Shown: piece after piece, positions 26,049 through 34,812 of the stretch | Numbering within the stretch: position 1 is the first letter of the stretch | Layout: each line of letters starts with the position of its first letter | From: Arthrobacter sp. StoSoilB20 | GTDB taxonomy: Bacteria > Actinomycetota > Actinomycetes > Actinomycetales > Micrococcaceae | NCBI RefSeq assembly: GCF_019977295.1 | Contig: NZ_AP024651.1 | Span: 868,001 to 932,000 of the forward strand | Length of the DNA: 64,000 nucleotides | Direction of reading: 5' to 3' | The notes under the pieces: generated by a model | The model's input: the letters and a program-made list of their open reading frames with translations, nothing else | Told to the model about the DNA's origin: nothing | Database searches by the model: none | Program-made: the position numbers and the translations under genes

Positions 26049-26902
26049 CGTTGGCCATCCAGCTGCCACAGGCAGGCCTGCGCCGCTATGGCAGCCTCCT
26101 CTCACCCATGGCGTGGGGCGCGCTGGCTGTTGCCGCCGCCGTCGTACTTCTATCCCTGTTCGCCCCGGCCCTGGCGCCGTACGACCCTGACTATGTGGAC
26201 CTCAACAACGTCCTTGCCGGTCCCAGCGGACAGCATCTGCTGGGGACCGACGCGCTGGGGCGTGACCTTTTGAGCCGGATCATGCATGGCGGACGGACCT
26301 CGCTGCTTGGACCCACCATCGTGGTGATCGGATCAACGGTCCTGGGGCTGCTCCTGGGCTTGGTGGCCGGTTGGTCCGAAGGCTGGCTGGGCAAGGTCCT
26401 GGGCCGCCTGTTCGACCTCCTCTTCGCATTCCCGGCGCTGCTCATGGCCATGCTTGCCATCGCATTGTTCGGCAAGGGACTCTTTGCACCCATCCTGGCC
26501 ATGACCATCGCCTATGTTCCCTACGTTGCCAGGCTCGCGCAGTCCCTGGTGGTCGCCGAGCGTAGCCGGCCGTATGTCCAGGCCTACCGGGTACTCGGAT
26601 TCCGGACGCCCTGGGTGGTGCTGGGACGCGTTCTGCCCAACCTGGTTCCCACTGTCGGCGCACAATCAACACTGAACTTCGGCTACGTGCTGGCCGACCT
26701 CGCAGCGCTGTCCTTCATCGGACTCGGGGTCCAGCCGCCCACCAGCGACTGGGGCGCCATGATCGAGGAATCCCGCGGCGCACTGTTGGGCGGATATCTC
26801 CTGCCCGCATTCTGGCCCGCACTGGTAGTGGTCCTGGTGGTAGTGGCCGTCAACGTCATCGGCGAGGAACTCTCAGACCGCATCGGAGGAAAACTTTCAT
26901 GA
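26045..26902 (+). CDS. ABC transporter permease, DppC type
   Basis: 285 aa. Six hydrophobic spans, FGTD-type motif present as LLGTDALGRDLLSRIMHGG, and the coupling loop YVQAYRVLGFRTPWVVLGRV. It overlaps the DppB-type gene by 4 bp (ATGA) and the ATPase gene by 4 bp, so the subunits are translationally coupled. It partners the DppB-type permease. Confidence 0.92.
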   Translation: MTLAIQLPQAGLRRYGSLLSPMAWGALAVAAAVVLLSLFAPALAPYDPDYVDLNNVLAGPSGQHLLGTDALGRDLLSRIMHGGRTSLLGPTIVVIGSTVLGLLLGLVAGWSEGWLGKVLGRLFDLLFAFPALLMAMLAIALFGKGLFAPILAMTIAYVPYVARLAQSLVVAERSRPYVQAYRVLGFRTPWVVLGRVLPNLVPTVGAQSTLNFGYVLADLAALSFIGLGVQPPTSDWGAMIEESRGALLGGYLLPAFWPALVVVLVVVAVNVIGEELSDRIGGKLS

Positions 26903-28521
26903 GCCAGCTGCTGCAGATTCAGAACTTTACGCTCGGCTTTCCGGGCAGGCCGCCGCTGCTGGACAGCGTTTCCCTGCACGTGGACGACGGCGAAGCGGTC
27001 GCCCTGGTGGGGGAGTCCGGCTCAGGTAAGTCCCTGACAACGCGTGCCGCGCTCGGGTTGCTGCCCGGCGGCTCGGAGTCCTCGGGCAGCGTCTCCGTCC
27101 AGGGCCTGGACACCCTGACAGCCACCAGGCAACGGCTCATGGAGCTGCGCCGCAGGCATGCTTCGATGATCTTTCAGGACCCCCGGGCGGGCATCAACCC
27201 GGTCCGGACCGTGGGGGACTTCCTGACCGAAACCCTGGTGCGCTTCGACGGGCTGACCCGGGCAGAGGCCACCGAACGTGCCGTCAAACAATTGGAACAG
27301 GTGGGGCTTCGGCGGGCCAAGGAGCTCATGGGCCAGTACCCGCATCAGCTCTCCGGCGGCATGCTCCAACGGGTCATGATCGCCGCTGCCCTGCTGAACT
27401 CCCCGGATCTGTTGCTCTGCGACGAGCCCACCACTGCCTTGGATGTCACCACCCAGGCCGGGATCGTGCGGCTCCTGCGCGAGGAACAACAGTCCAGGGG
27501 GATGGGGATGCTCTTCATTACCCACGACCTCAACCTTGCGGCCAGCCTGTGTGAGCGGGTCTACGTGCTCCGGCGCGGGGAAGTGGTGGAGCACGGCGCA
27601 ACCCGGACTGTTTTCCTCACGCCCCAGCAGGACTACACGCGGCAGTTGGTGGAGGCGACTCCTGTCATTGAGGTGGGTGGTGGCTCTGCCGTGGCTGCGG
27701 CTCGCGGGCTTGAGCCGGTAGGGCCTCCGTTGCTGGAGGTTACCGGGTTATCCAAGACGTACCACCTGCCCCGCGGCGAAGTCATCACCGCCTTGGATGG
27801 CGCGGAATTCAGCCTGCCGGAGGGCGGATCCTTGGGCATCGTGGGCGAGTCCGGCTCCGGGAAGTCCACGCTCGCCAGGCTGGTGCTGGCGCTGGAAACC
27901 GCGACAGCAGGCGAAGTCGCCCTTCGCGGAGTCACCAGGCCACACCGGCCCTTGAAGGCAACCGAGCGGAAAGTGCTGGCCAAGGAAGTACAGATTGTCT
28001 TCCAGGACCCGTACTTGTCCTTGGATCCCCGGATCGCTGTTGGCAACGCCGTGGCCGATGTTTTCCGGCTGCACCAAAAGCAAGGACGCAAGGAGGCCAG
28101 GGACAGTGCACGCGATCTTCTGGCACGGGTGGGGATCGGGCCCGAACGGTTCGACGCCAAGCCCCGGGCCCTCTCGGGCGGACAGCGTCAACGCGTCGCC
28201 TTGGCCAAGGCCCTTGCTGCCCGCCCCCGCCTGTTGGTGCTGGACGAGGCCACCAGCGCTTTGGACGTCTCCGTCCAGGCCCAGGTGTTGGAACTCGTGG
28301 AGGAACTGCGGGACCAACTCGGACTGACCATCCTGTTCGTCACCCATGACCTGGCCGTGGTGTCGCGGCTCTGCGCCGACCTCATCGTGATGCACCAGGG
28401 ACGGATCGTGGAGCAGGGGCCCACCGCGAGAATCCTTGAGGACCCCGGAGATGAGTACACACGGAACCTCATCGCCTCCCGTCCCCGGCCCTTGTGGGAC
28501 GCCGAGTCGGTCATTGCCTGA
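26899..28521 (+). CDS. ABC transporter ATPase with two fused nucleotide-binding domains (DppD-DppF)
   Basis: 540 aa single polypeptide holding both ATPase domains. NBD1: [13 protein letters not shown], signature [16 protein letters not shown], Walker [16 protein letters not shown]2 (from about 275): [45 protein letters not shown]. This fused layout replaces separate DppD and DppF proteins. It begins by ATGA overlap with the DppC-type permease. Powers import by the transporter encoded upstream. Confidence 0.93.
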   Translation: MSQLLQIQNFTLGFPGRPPLLDSVSLHVDDGEAVALVGESGSGKSLTTRAALGLLPGGSESSGSVSVQGLDTLTATRQRLMELRRRHASMIFQDPRAGINPVRTVGDFLTETLVRFDGLTRAEATERAVKQLEQVGLRRAKELMGQYPHQLSGGMLQRVMIAAALLNSPDLLLCDEPTTALDVTTQAGIVRLLREEQQSRGMGMLFITHDLNLAASLCERVYVLRRGEVVEHGATRTVFLTPQQDYTRQLVEATPVIEVGGGSAVAAARGLEPVGPPLLEVTGLSKTYHLPRGEVITALDGAEFSLPEGGSLGIVGESGSGKSTLARLVLALETATAGEVALRGVTRPHRPLKATERKVLAKEVQIVFQDPYLSLDPRIAVGNAVADVFRLHQKQGRKEARDSARDLLARVGIGPERFDAKPRALSGGQRQRVALAKALAARPRLLVLDEATSALDVSVQAQVLELVEELRDQLGLTILFVTHDLAVVSRLCADLIVMHQGRIVEQGPTARILEDPGDEYTRNLIASRPRPLWDAESVIA

Positions 28522-28560
28522 CCGGCTGGGAATACAACCATTGAAACAGGAGAACCTCCC

Positions 28561-29979
28561 GTGAAGACCACCGTTTTCGAACGGAACGTCCCGCAGGCCG
28601 CCGTCGTATCCCATGCGCTGGAAGGTGCCGCCCACCGGCCCTTCTGGATCGATGACCTGAAGGACTCAGCAACGCACTACCCCCGGCTCGACGGCAATGC
28701 TGCCGCCGACCTCGTCATTATCGGCGGCGGCTACACCGGCCTGTGGACGGCACTTCGTGCCAAGGAACGGGACCCCGGCAGGACTGTGATCCTGCTGGAA
28801 GCAGAGCACGTGGCCTGGGCGGCGTCGGGCCGCAACGGCGGCTTCTGCGAGGCCAGCCTCACGCACGGCCATGAGAACGGCAAGAACCGCTGGCCCGATG
28901 AGCTGGAGATTTTGGACCGGCTGGGCATGGAGAACCTGGACCGCATGGAGGAAGCCGTTCAGAAGTACGGCATGGAATGTGATTGGGAGCGGACCGGGGA
29001 GCTCAACGTCGCCGTCGAACCGCACCAGGTGGCTTGGCTCCAGGAGGACGACAGCCCCGGCAGCGTCTACCTGGACCAGGAGGCCGTCCGGGGCGAGGTC
29101 AATTCCCCCACGTATTTGGCGGGCCGCTGGCACAAGGACTCCGTGGCCATGGTCCATCCGTACAAACTCGGCCTTGAACTGGCGCGGGTGGCAACGGAGC
29201 TGGGAGTAGTGATCCACGAGGGCACCCGCGTCCGTGAACTCAAGGACCACGAAGACGGTGTCACGGTGGTGACGGAACGGGGAAACGTCGAAGCCGGGCA
29301 TGTGGTCCTTGGCACCAACGTTTTTCCCTCCCTGCTCAAGCGGAACCAACTCATGACCGTGCCGGTGTACGACTACGCGCTCATGACCGAACCTCTGTCC
29401 GCGGAGCAGTTGGAGTCCATTGGCTGGACCAAGCGCCAAGGAATTGGGGACATGGCCAACCAGTTCCATTACTACCGCATCACCAAGGACCACAGGATCC
29501 TCTTTGGCGGGTACGACGCCCTCTACTTCCGGGGCCGCCGCGTGGACCAGCGGCACGAGTACCAACCGGCGACGTGGGAGCGGATCGCCTCACACTTCTT
29601 CACCACGTTCCCGCAATTGGAGGGTGTGAAATTTACGCACAAGTGGGCCGGTCCCATCGATTCCAGCACGCAGTTCTGCGCCTTCTTCGGCACCGCGCGG
29701 AAGGGACGGGTGGCTTATGCGGCGGGCTTCACGGGACTCGGGGTGGGCGCCACAGCGTTCGCCGCTGACGTTCTGCTGGACCTGCTGGCCGGGCTGGATA
29801 CTGAGCGTACCCGTGTGGAGATGGTCCGGAAACGGCCGCTCCCGTTCCCTCCCGAGCCGCTGGCTTCATTGGGCATCAACCTCACCCGATGGTCCATGGA
29901 CAGGGCCGACCACAACCAGGGAAAGCGGAACCTCATCCTCAAAGCGCTCGACGCCGTGGGGCTGGGTTTCGACTCCTGA
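28561..29979 (+). CDS. FAD-dependent amine oxidoreductase (DAO family)
   Basis: 472 aa. The FAD-binding Rossmann motif is ADLVIIGGGYTGLWTALRA, the adenine-side Glu is in VILLEAEHVAWAASGRNGGF, and the C-terminal FAD contact is GRVAYAAGFTGLGVGATAFAADVL. It resembles gamma-glutamylputrescine oxidase PuuB and DadA-like enzymes that oxidise C-N bonds to aldehydes plus ammonia or imines. With the nearby aldehyde dehydrogenase this would convert an amine to the acid. GTG at 28561 follows GGAG. It is the last gene before the palindromic array and 39 bp after the ATPase gene, so likely in the same operon. Confidence 0.88.
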   Translation: MKTTVFERNVPQAAVVSHALEGAAHRPFWIDDLKDSATHYPRLDGNAAADLVIIGGGYTGLWTALRAKERDPGRTVILLEAEHVAWAASGRNGGFCEASLTHGHENGKNRWPDELEILDRLGMENLDRMEEAVQKYGMECDWERTGELNVAVEPHQVAWLQEDDSPGSVYLDQEAVRGEVNSPTYLAGRWHKDSVAMVHPYKLGLELARVATELGVVIHEGTRVRELKDHEDGVTVVTERGNVEAGHVVLGTNVFPSLLKRNQLMTVPVYDYALMTEPLSAEQLESIGWTKRQGIGDMANQFHYYRITKDHRILFGGYDALYFRGRRVDQRHEYQPATWERIASHFFTTFPQLEGVKFTHKWAGPIDSSTQFCAFFGTARKGRVAYAAGFTGLGVGATAFAADVLLDLLAGLDTERTRVEMVRKRPLPFPPEPLASLGINLTRWSMDRADHNQGKRNLILKALDAVGLGFDS

Positions 29980-29999
29980 CCTCGCCGCCGCGGGGTTGC

Positions 30000-30359
30000 G
30001 TTGTGGGGCCTGCTTTGCGGGGTTTGGTGGCGGGGAGGGGTGTAGAGCGGGCCTCGCAACGCAGGGGTGGTTTGGCTGTGTGGCCTGCTTTGCGGGGTTT
30101 GGTGGCGGGGATGGGTGTAAAGCGGGCCTCGCAACGCGGGGTGGTTGTGTTGTGGGGCCCGCTTTGCGCGGTTTGGTCCCGGGGAGGCGTGTAGAGCGGG
30201 CCTCGCAACGTGGGGTTGGTTGCGTTGTGTGGCCTGGTCTGCACGGTTTGGTTCCGGGGAGGCGTGTAGAGCGGGCCTCGCAACGTGGGGGTGGTTGCGT
30301 TGTGGGGCCCGCTTTGCGGGGTTTGGTGGCGGGAAAGCGCGCAGAGCGGGCCTCGCAAC
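30000..30359. repeat. Tandem array A: five 61-nt palindromic elements, period about 75 nt
   Basis: Units at 30000-30060, 30075-30135, 30149-30209, 30224-30284 and 30299-30359. Each has left arm like GTTGTGGGGCCCGCTTTGCG, 19-nt loop (GGTTTGGT...CGGGGAG), and right arm with AGAGCGGGCCTCGCAAC. They are separated by 13-14 nt GTGGGGTGGTTGC-like spacers. The last unit runs into the stop of the membrane-protein gene. Array fills the gap between two convergent genes; ORFs crossing it are repeat artefacts. Confidence 0.9.
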
Positions 30360-30369
30360 GTGGGGGTGG

Positions 30370-31029
30370 TTAGCGCTTGGGAGCCGGCTTGCGTTGAGAG
30401 GGAGCGCTCGACGCCGGTCGCTTGCCTGGTGCTGTTGGCGTACGGGGCGCTGGGCGCTTCACGGCAGGGCTCTTCGTTGCAGTCGAAGCCTTAGCTGGAG
30501 TGGTAGTACGCGGAAGGGGTCCGGCCGGGCGCTTGGTGGGGGTACCCGCGCGAGGGGCGGGTTTGCGCGCCGAAGCCGTACGCTTTGCCGGCGCCGGTGT
30601 TCGCTTGGCCGGCGCGGGGGCACGGGATCCAAAGGACGGCACCACCGCTCCGATGAACAGCACCGCCAGCGTCCCCAGTCCGGCTGCGGCGGCAAGGTAG
30701 AAGTAGATGTCCGAATCCTTGGTGCCCACGGCACTGCCCAAAGCGTTGGCATCCTGGTTGAAGGCAATTCCCCACATCCGCAGGAAAGCGATGCTGCAAC
30801 CAATGAACAGGCTGGTCCCCGCTGCGGCCAGCAGGACCACCAAGTACCGACGGCGGCTGAAGACCTGGACGAGCGATGCCAGATAGCAGACCAGCATGGA
30901 GCCCAAAAACAGGTACAACACCAGTTCTTCAAGGACTGCGGCTGCCAGGACCAGTAGCCCGAGGGATACAAAGGCGGCCACTACCGCAAGCTTTCCGCTG
31001 TTCCCCATGTGACGCATGAGGTTAATCAT
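30370..31029 (-). CDS. Four-helix membrane protein with long basic Pro/Ala/Lys tail
   Basis: 219 aa. Four hydrophobic spans (about 13-30, 32-50, 62-80, 108-128) followed by a 90-residue cytoplasmic tail rich in Lys, Arg, Pro and Ala with repeated PAPAKRTP units. Function unknown; tails like this occur in actinobacterial membrane proteins and may bind nucleic acid or membrane phospholipid. Its TAA stop overlaps the truncated end of array A. Start could be any of Met1, Met5 or Met8. Confidence 0.75.
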   Translation of the reverse strand: MINLMRHMGNSGKLAVVAAFVSLGLLVLAAAVLEELVLYLFLGSMLVCYLASLVQVFSRRRYLVVLLAAAGTSLFIGCSIAFLRMWGIAFNQDANALGSAVGTKDSDIYFYLAAAAGLGTLAVLFIGAVVPSFGSRAPAPAKRTPAPAKRTASARKPAPRAGTPTKRPAGPLPRTTTPAKASTATKSPAVKRPAPRTPTAPGKRPASSAPSQRKPAPKR

Positions 31030-31078
31030 CGCCGACCCAGTGGCCGCGCCACGCCGTCGTACATTGCAGTTGGATACC

Positions 31079-31139
31079 GTTGTGAGGCCCGCTCTGCGCC
31101 CTAAACACCAGTGAGAGTGCGCAGAACGGGCCCCACAAC
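31079..31139. repeat. 61-nt palindromic element, single copy
   Basis: Arms 31079-31099 and 31119-31139 (19 of 21 positions pair) with a 19-nt loop. Between the start of the membrane-protein gene and the end of the TetR gene, both minus strand, so it sits in the path of transcription from the YhgE operon and is a likely terminator. Confidence 0.88.
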
Positions 31140-31152
31140 GGGGCGGCCAAGG

Positions 31153-31833
31153 CTATTTGATGACGTAGCCGTGCATGATGGTCATCACGGCCGCCACGCT
31201 CTGCTCGCGGGTCCGTTCCGGGTTGTATGTCTGGCGATCCAGTCCCACCACAAAGATGGCCCCGAAAATTGCCGCCTCCAGTGAACCGCGGGCAATGGAC
31301 TCGTTCACCTTGTATCCGGATGCCACGCTCTCCACCGCGGAACCGATCACGGCAAGCAGCTCGGCACGGAGTTCGGCAAAGACAGCACTCCATTCCCCGG
31401 GAGTGCGCCAGTTCTCGCTCACCCAGAGTCGTGCGAAGGAAGGGTAGTCGTCCATGAATTCCATGGCCTGGGCCACCATGTTGTTCATGGACTCCAGGGG
31501 ATCGTTGGCCTTGCCGCGAACGTCCTGGAGCCGGACCAGCATGATGTCCACACCATGGCGCAGCAACTGGGCGATCAGATCCGATTTGCTGCCGAAGTTG
31601 TAATAGACAGTCCCTTTGGACACACCGGCAGCGGCTGCGATCTCGTCCACCGTCACCCCGGCTGCTCCGCGCTCGCCGATCAGTTCCATGGAAGCCTCGA
31701 ACAGGCGCTGCTTGGTGGCGTTGGTGCGGCCGGGCCGGAGCTTCTTCTCTCCGGCAGCAGCGCCGGCAGCGCCTGCGGCGGCGCCCGGCTCGGCAGGGAC
31801 CGGCTCGGTGGTGCCCGGCTCGGTGGTGCTCAT
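31153..31833 (-). CDS. TetR family regulator of the YhgE operon
   Basis: About 226 aa. Residues 1-30 are a Pro/Ala/Gly/Glu-rich leader, then the TetR HTH: KQRLFEASMELIGERGAAGV and TVDEIAAAAGVSKGTVYYNF. The C-terminal domain is helical. The ATG at 31833 overlaps the stop of the YhgE gene by 4 bases (ATGA), with GGAG upstream, so I prefer it to the earlier in-frame start. As the last gene of the operon that it probably represses through the 34786-34801 palindrome, it would set a feedback loop. Confidence 0.9.
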   Translation of the reverse strand: MSTTEPGTTEPVPAEPGAAAGAAGAAAGEKKLRPGRTNATKQRLFEASMELIGERGAAGVTVDEIAAAAGVSKGTVYYNFGSKSDLIAQLLRHGVDIMLVRLQDVRGKANDPLESMNNMVAQAMEFMDDYPSFARLWVSENWRTPGEWSAVFAELRAELLAVIGSAVESVASGYKVNESIARGSLEAAIFGAIFVVGLDRQTYNPERTREQSVAAVMTIMHGYVIK

Positions 31834-33866
31834 ACTGCGATCTCCGGCTTCAGCGTCTTGAGGGTCCACACCTTGTGCTTGCGGACGGCGAGCGTGGACA
31901 ACGCCATTCCCAGCAAAGTGTATCCAAGCAGGCCAAGGACAGTAGGCCAGATCATGCTGAGCTCACCACCGTAGATGAGGTGGCGCATGCCGGTGACCAC
32001 GTAGCCCATGGGCAGGACTTCGTGCACCACGTGCAGCGGCATAGGCGTGGTCTGCCACGGGAACGTACCGCCCGAGGACACCAGCTGCAGGACCAGCAGA
32101 ATCAGCACCACGAACTTGCCGGGTGTTCCCATGAGCGCCACGATGCCTTGGATGATCGCGCTGAAGGCCATCACGGCGGCCAGCATGAACAGCCACATTC
32201 CGATGGGGTGGGCCGGGTTCAATCCCAGTCCCAGGTTCACCACGAGGGTGAGGATGGTGGCCTGCAGTACCGAGACCACGAAGAACGGCAGCCAGCCTCC
32301 GACGGCGATTTTCCACGCGGGGGCGTTCGACGCCAAGGCCCGCTGGGTGATGGGCCGCATGGCCTGGACCAGCATGAACACGCCGATCCACAAGGCCAGG
32401 GTCAGGAAGAACGGTGCCAGGCCTGCGCCGTAGGAGCCCGCTTTGGCCTGCGAGACGTTGTCCACAGCTACCGGATCAGCGATCACCTTGGACACGCTGC
32501 TCTTCTGGTCATCGTTCGGATTGGGGATATCCCCGGCACCCTTGGCAAGTTCCGTGGCCAGGGTGTGCGAACCATCGGCTGCCGTCACTGCACCCGTGGC
32601 GAGCTGGCCTGCGCCGTCGTCCAGTTGGCGGGCGCCGTCGTCGAGCTTGGCTGCGCCGTCCAAAGCGGACTGCTGTCCGGCCGCGAGCGTTGCTGCGCCG
32701 GTACTGAGCTGGCCGGCACCTGCAGCGGCCTTCGAGATGGCATCGGTGAGTGTTGGCGTGGCAGCGGCGAGCTTGGAGGCACCGGCACTTACAGCGGCTG
32801 AACCGTCCGAGAGTTGCTGGATCTTGGCGGCGTCGCCGGAGATCTTTGCCTTGGCGTCCGTCACGGGGCTCGAGGCCGCGGCGGCGTCGAAGTCAGCAAG
32901 GACCTTGGCCGCCTGCTCCTGCGTCAGAACGCCGGCGGCGACCAGCCGGGCGTTGGACTCTACAACTCTGGTGCGCAGGCCCTTGTCCGCCGCTTCCAAC
33001 TGGCCGACGACGTCCTGGACTTTCGCGTTCAGCTCCGCGTTTCCGGCAGCTACCTGGGCGGCACCGTCGGCAAGCTTTTTGGAGTCGGCAGGCAGGGTTG
33101 CCGTTTTGTTTTTCAGTTCGGTGAGGCCTGAGCTGAGTTGGCCTGCACCGTTGTTGAGCTGAACGGCACCATCGCGCAATTGGGTCTGTCCGGCCACGAG
33201 TTGATCGGCGCCGGTCACCAGTTGGGTGGTTCCGCCATGGAGGGTAGCTGCGCCGTCACTGAGTTTTCCCACGCCCGTGGCCAGCTCGGAGGCTCCGTCG
33301 GCTGCCTTCACGATGGACGCGTGGATGGTGCCGAATCCGGTGAGGAGCTGATTGGCTGTTTCCTCGCCCACTTCCTTGGCCACGGTGGAATGCACTGCGG
33401 TGGTGAGCTTGTCCACGATGGTGCTCAGGAGGTAGTTGTTGGCATCGTTGGTGGTGACGTGGAGCATGGCCTGGTTGGCAGCGTCGAAGCTGCCGGGGGA
33501 GGCCAGATTGGCGGAGAAGTCCTTGGGGATCCGCAGGGCGAAAGCGTACTCACCTGTCCGGACACCGGCATCTGCGTCCTCGGCGCTGGAGACTTGCTTC
33601 CAGCTGAAGACGTGGCCCTCAACCAGGCTGTCTGCAACTTTCCTGCCGGCCTGAAGCTCCGTGCCGTCAGAGGACGTGGCTCCCGTATCTTCGACCACCA
33701 GGGCAGCGTCGATCTGGTTCAGGTTGCCGTATGGATCCCAGTTCGCGTAGAGGTACACGGCTCCGTAGAGCAGCGGAACCATGGTCAGGGCGAGGATGGT
33801 CAGCTTGGGCAGGAGCCCGCCGGTCATGCGCTTGAGTTCGGAGCGGGCGAGCCGCAGAACAGTCAC
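31830..33866 (-). CDS. YhgE/Pip domain membrane protein (ABC-2-like)
   Basis: 678 aa. One N-terminal transmembrane helix (LTILALTMVPLLYGAVYLYA), a long extracytoplasmic region, then about five C-terminal spans, the YhgE/Pip plan. The extracellular part (about 190-450) is made of repeats of the type L-x-x-G-A-x-Q-L, giving a helical-bundle stalk. Homologues include phage-infection protein Pip and ESX-like/Mmp export factors. Starts with GTG overlapping the ATPase gene stop by 4 bp. Together they look like a two-part exporter, although the ATPase is degenerate. Confidence 0.9.
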   Translation of the reverse strand: MTVLRLARSELKRMTGGLLPKLTILALTMVPLLYGAVYLYANWDPYGNLNQIDAALVVEDTGATSSDGTELQAGRKVADSLVEGHVFSWKQVSSAEDADAGVRTGEYAFALRIPKDFSANLASPGSFDAANQAMLHVTTNDANNYLLSTIVDKLTTAVHSTVAKEVGEETANQLLTGFGTIHASIVKAADGASELATGVGKLSDGAATLHGGTTQLVTGADQLVAGQTQLRDGAVQLNNGAGQLSSGLTELKNKTATLPADSKKLADGAAQVAAGNAELNAKVQDVVGQLEAADKGLRTRVVESNARLVAAGVLTQEQAAKVLADFDAAAASSPVTDAKAKISGDAAKIQQLSDGSAAVSAGASKLAAATPTLTDAISKAAAGAGQLSTGAATLAAGQQSALDGAAKLDDGARQLDDGAGQLATGAVTAADGSHTLATELAKGAGDIPNPNDDQKSSVSKVIADPVAVDNVSQAKAGSYGAGLAPFFLTLALWIGVFMLVQAMRPITQRALASNAPAWKIAVGGWLPFFVVSVLQATILTLVVNLGLGLNPAHPIGMWLFMLAAVMAFSAIIQGIVALMGTPGKFVVLILLVLQLVSSGGTFPWQTTPMPLHVVHEVLPMGYVVTGMRHLIYGGELSMIWPTVLGLLGYTLLGMALSTLAVRKHKVWTLKTLKPEIAV

Positions 33867-34741
33867 TTTGCAGTCCTTTGAAGGGTTTCGTTTTCAGGGT
33901 CGGCGGCTGATTGGTGCGCCGTGGGTGTTGTAGATGTTGCGGGCGTTTCCGGCTTGTCGAGTGCCGTTGCGGCAGCGTGCTTTGCTTTGGGCTCGACGGC
34001 GGTGGCCGGCTCGGCTGGTTCGACGGCGGTGGCTGGCTCGGGCTCGGCTGGTCCGACGGCGGTGGCTGGCTCGGCTGGTTCGACGGCGGTGCTCTCCGCC
34101 TCCGGTTCGGGCGGATGCGTCACTGAGTTGCCGATGACCGCGGCGGCTCCGGTCCAGTTGTCCGGTAGGGCACCGACGACGGCGACGACGGCAAGCGGCC
34201 GCCCGGCGTCGGACGCCAAAGCCTGAAGCCGGGGCAGCCAGGCAGCGGGGTCTGCGCTGTGGCGGTCGGGAGAGTCCACCACGAGGAGGTCGGTGGCGGG
34301 ATCTGCCAGGGCCAATGCCGTCAGGAGTTCCAGGCGGCGGGCGGCGGGAATTTGTTCAATCCAGAGCCCGGCGATGTCTTCAAAGCTGTTGACCTTCAGC
34401 CAGGGCTTGCTGAGCAAGGCGCCGCGGTAACGGCGGGGAATGAGGGACAGATCCTCGGTAACGAGGTCTCGGACGCTGAGGTGCTGCTCGGGCTCGTTGA
34501 CGCCCGGGGAATCCACCAAAGCGCTGGCCAGGCGGATCTTCTTGGTCTTGGTGGTGGTGTCCCAGCTGAGGATGCCGTTGCTTGGCTTCATGCGGCCGCT
34601 CAAAGCCAACGCCAAAGCGGTCCGCTGGTCTTGGCCCTCTCCGGCGACGAGCAGGAGTTCGCCCCGGCGGACTTGAAGTGACGTTGCCGGAAGGAGATCG
34701 CCCCGGCGGCCGTTGATCTGGAGTTGCTGTACGGACAGCAC
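33863..34741 (-). CDS. Degenerate ABC-type ATPase-like protein with Pro/Ala/Glu repeat tail
   Basis: 292 aa. The first 200 residues align with an ABC nucleotide-binding domain, but Walker A is GEGQDQRT (residues 34-41): the catalytic Lys is Arg40, and glycines are lost. No LSGGQ signature is visible, and Walker B ends in LLVVDSPDRHS, lacking the catalytic Glu. It may bind ATP poorly or not at all. The tail (from about 210) repeats AVEPAEPATAV. It is the first gene of the operon and overlaps the YhgE gene by GTGA, so it is probably the partner of YhgE. The start is the ATG at 34741. Confidence 0.75.
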   Translation of the reverse strand: MLSVQQLQINGRRGDLLPATSLQVRRGELLLVAGEGQDQRTALALALSGRMKPSNGILSWDTTTKTKKIRLASALVDSPGVNEPEQHLSVRDLVTEDLSLIPRRYRGALLSKPWLKVNSFEDIAGLWIEQIPAARRLELLTALALADPATDLLVVDSPDRHSADPAAWLPRLQALASDAGRPLAVVAVVGALPDNWTGAAAVIGNSVTHPPEPEAESTAVEPAEPATAVGPAEPEPATAVEPAEPATAVEPKAKHAAATALDKPETPATSTTPTAHQSAADPENETLQRTAK

Positions 34742-34785
34742 AATGAAGCCTTTCGCAGAAATAGTGTCTGCAGAAAGTCTAACTA

Positions 34786-34801
34786 AACTGACCAGTCAGT
34801 T
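34786..34801. promoter_or_regulatory. TetR-family operator upstream of the YhgE operon
   Basis: AACTGACCAGTCAGTT is a 7-2-7 inverted repeat (AACTGAC/GTCAGTT). It lies 45 bp upstream of the first gene of the operon whose last gene is a TetR regulator. Confidence 0.75.
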
Positions 34802-34812
34802 CAAATAGAGAT

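Noticed and set aside
29717..30373. Plus-strand frames running through the palindromic array
   Set aside because: They exist because the array period of about 75 is a multiple of 3; composition is repeat sequence and there is no ribosome-binding site.
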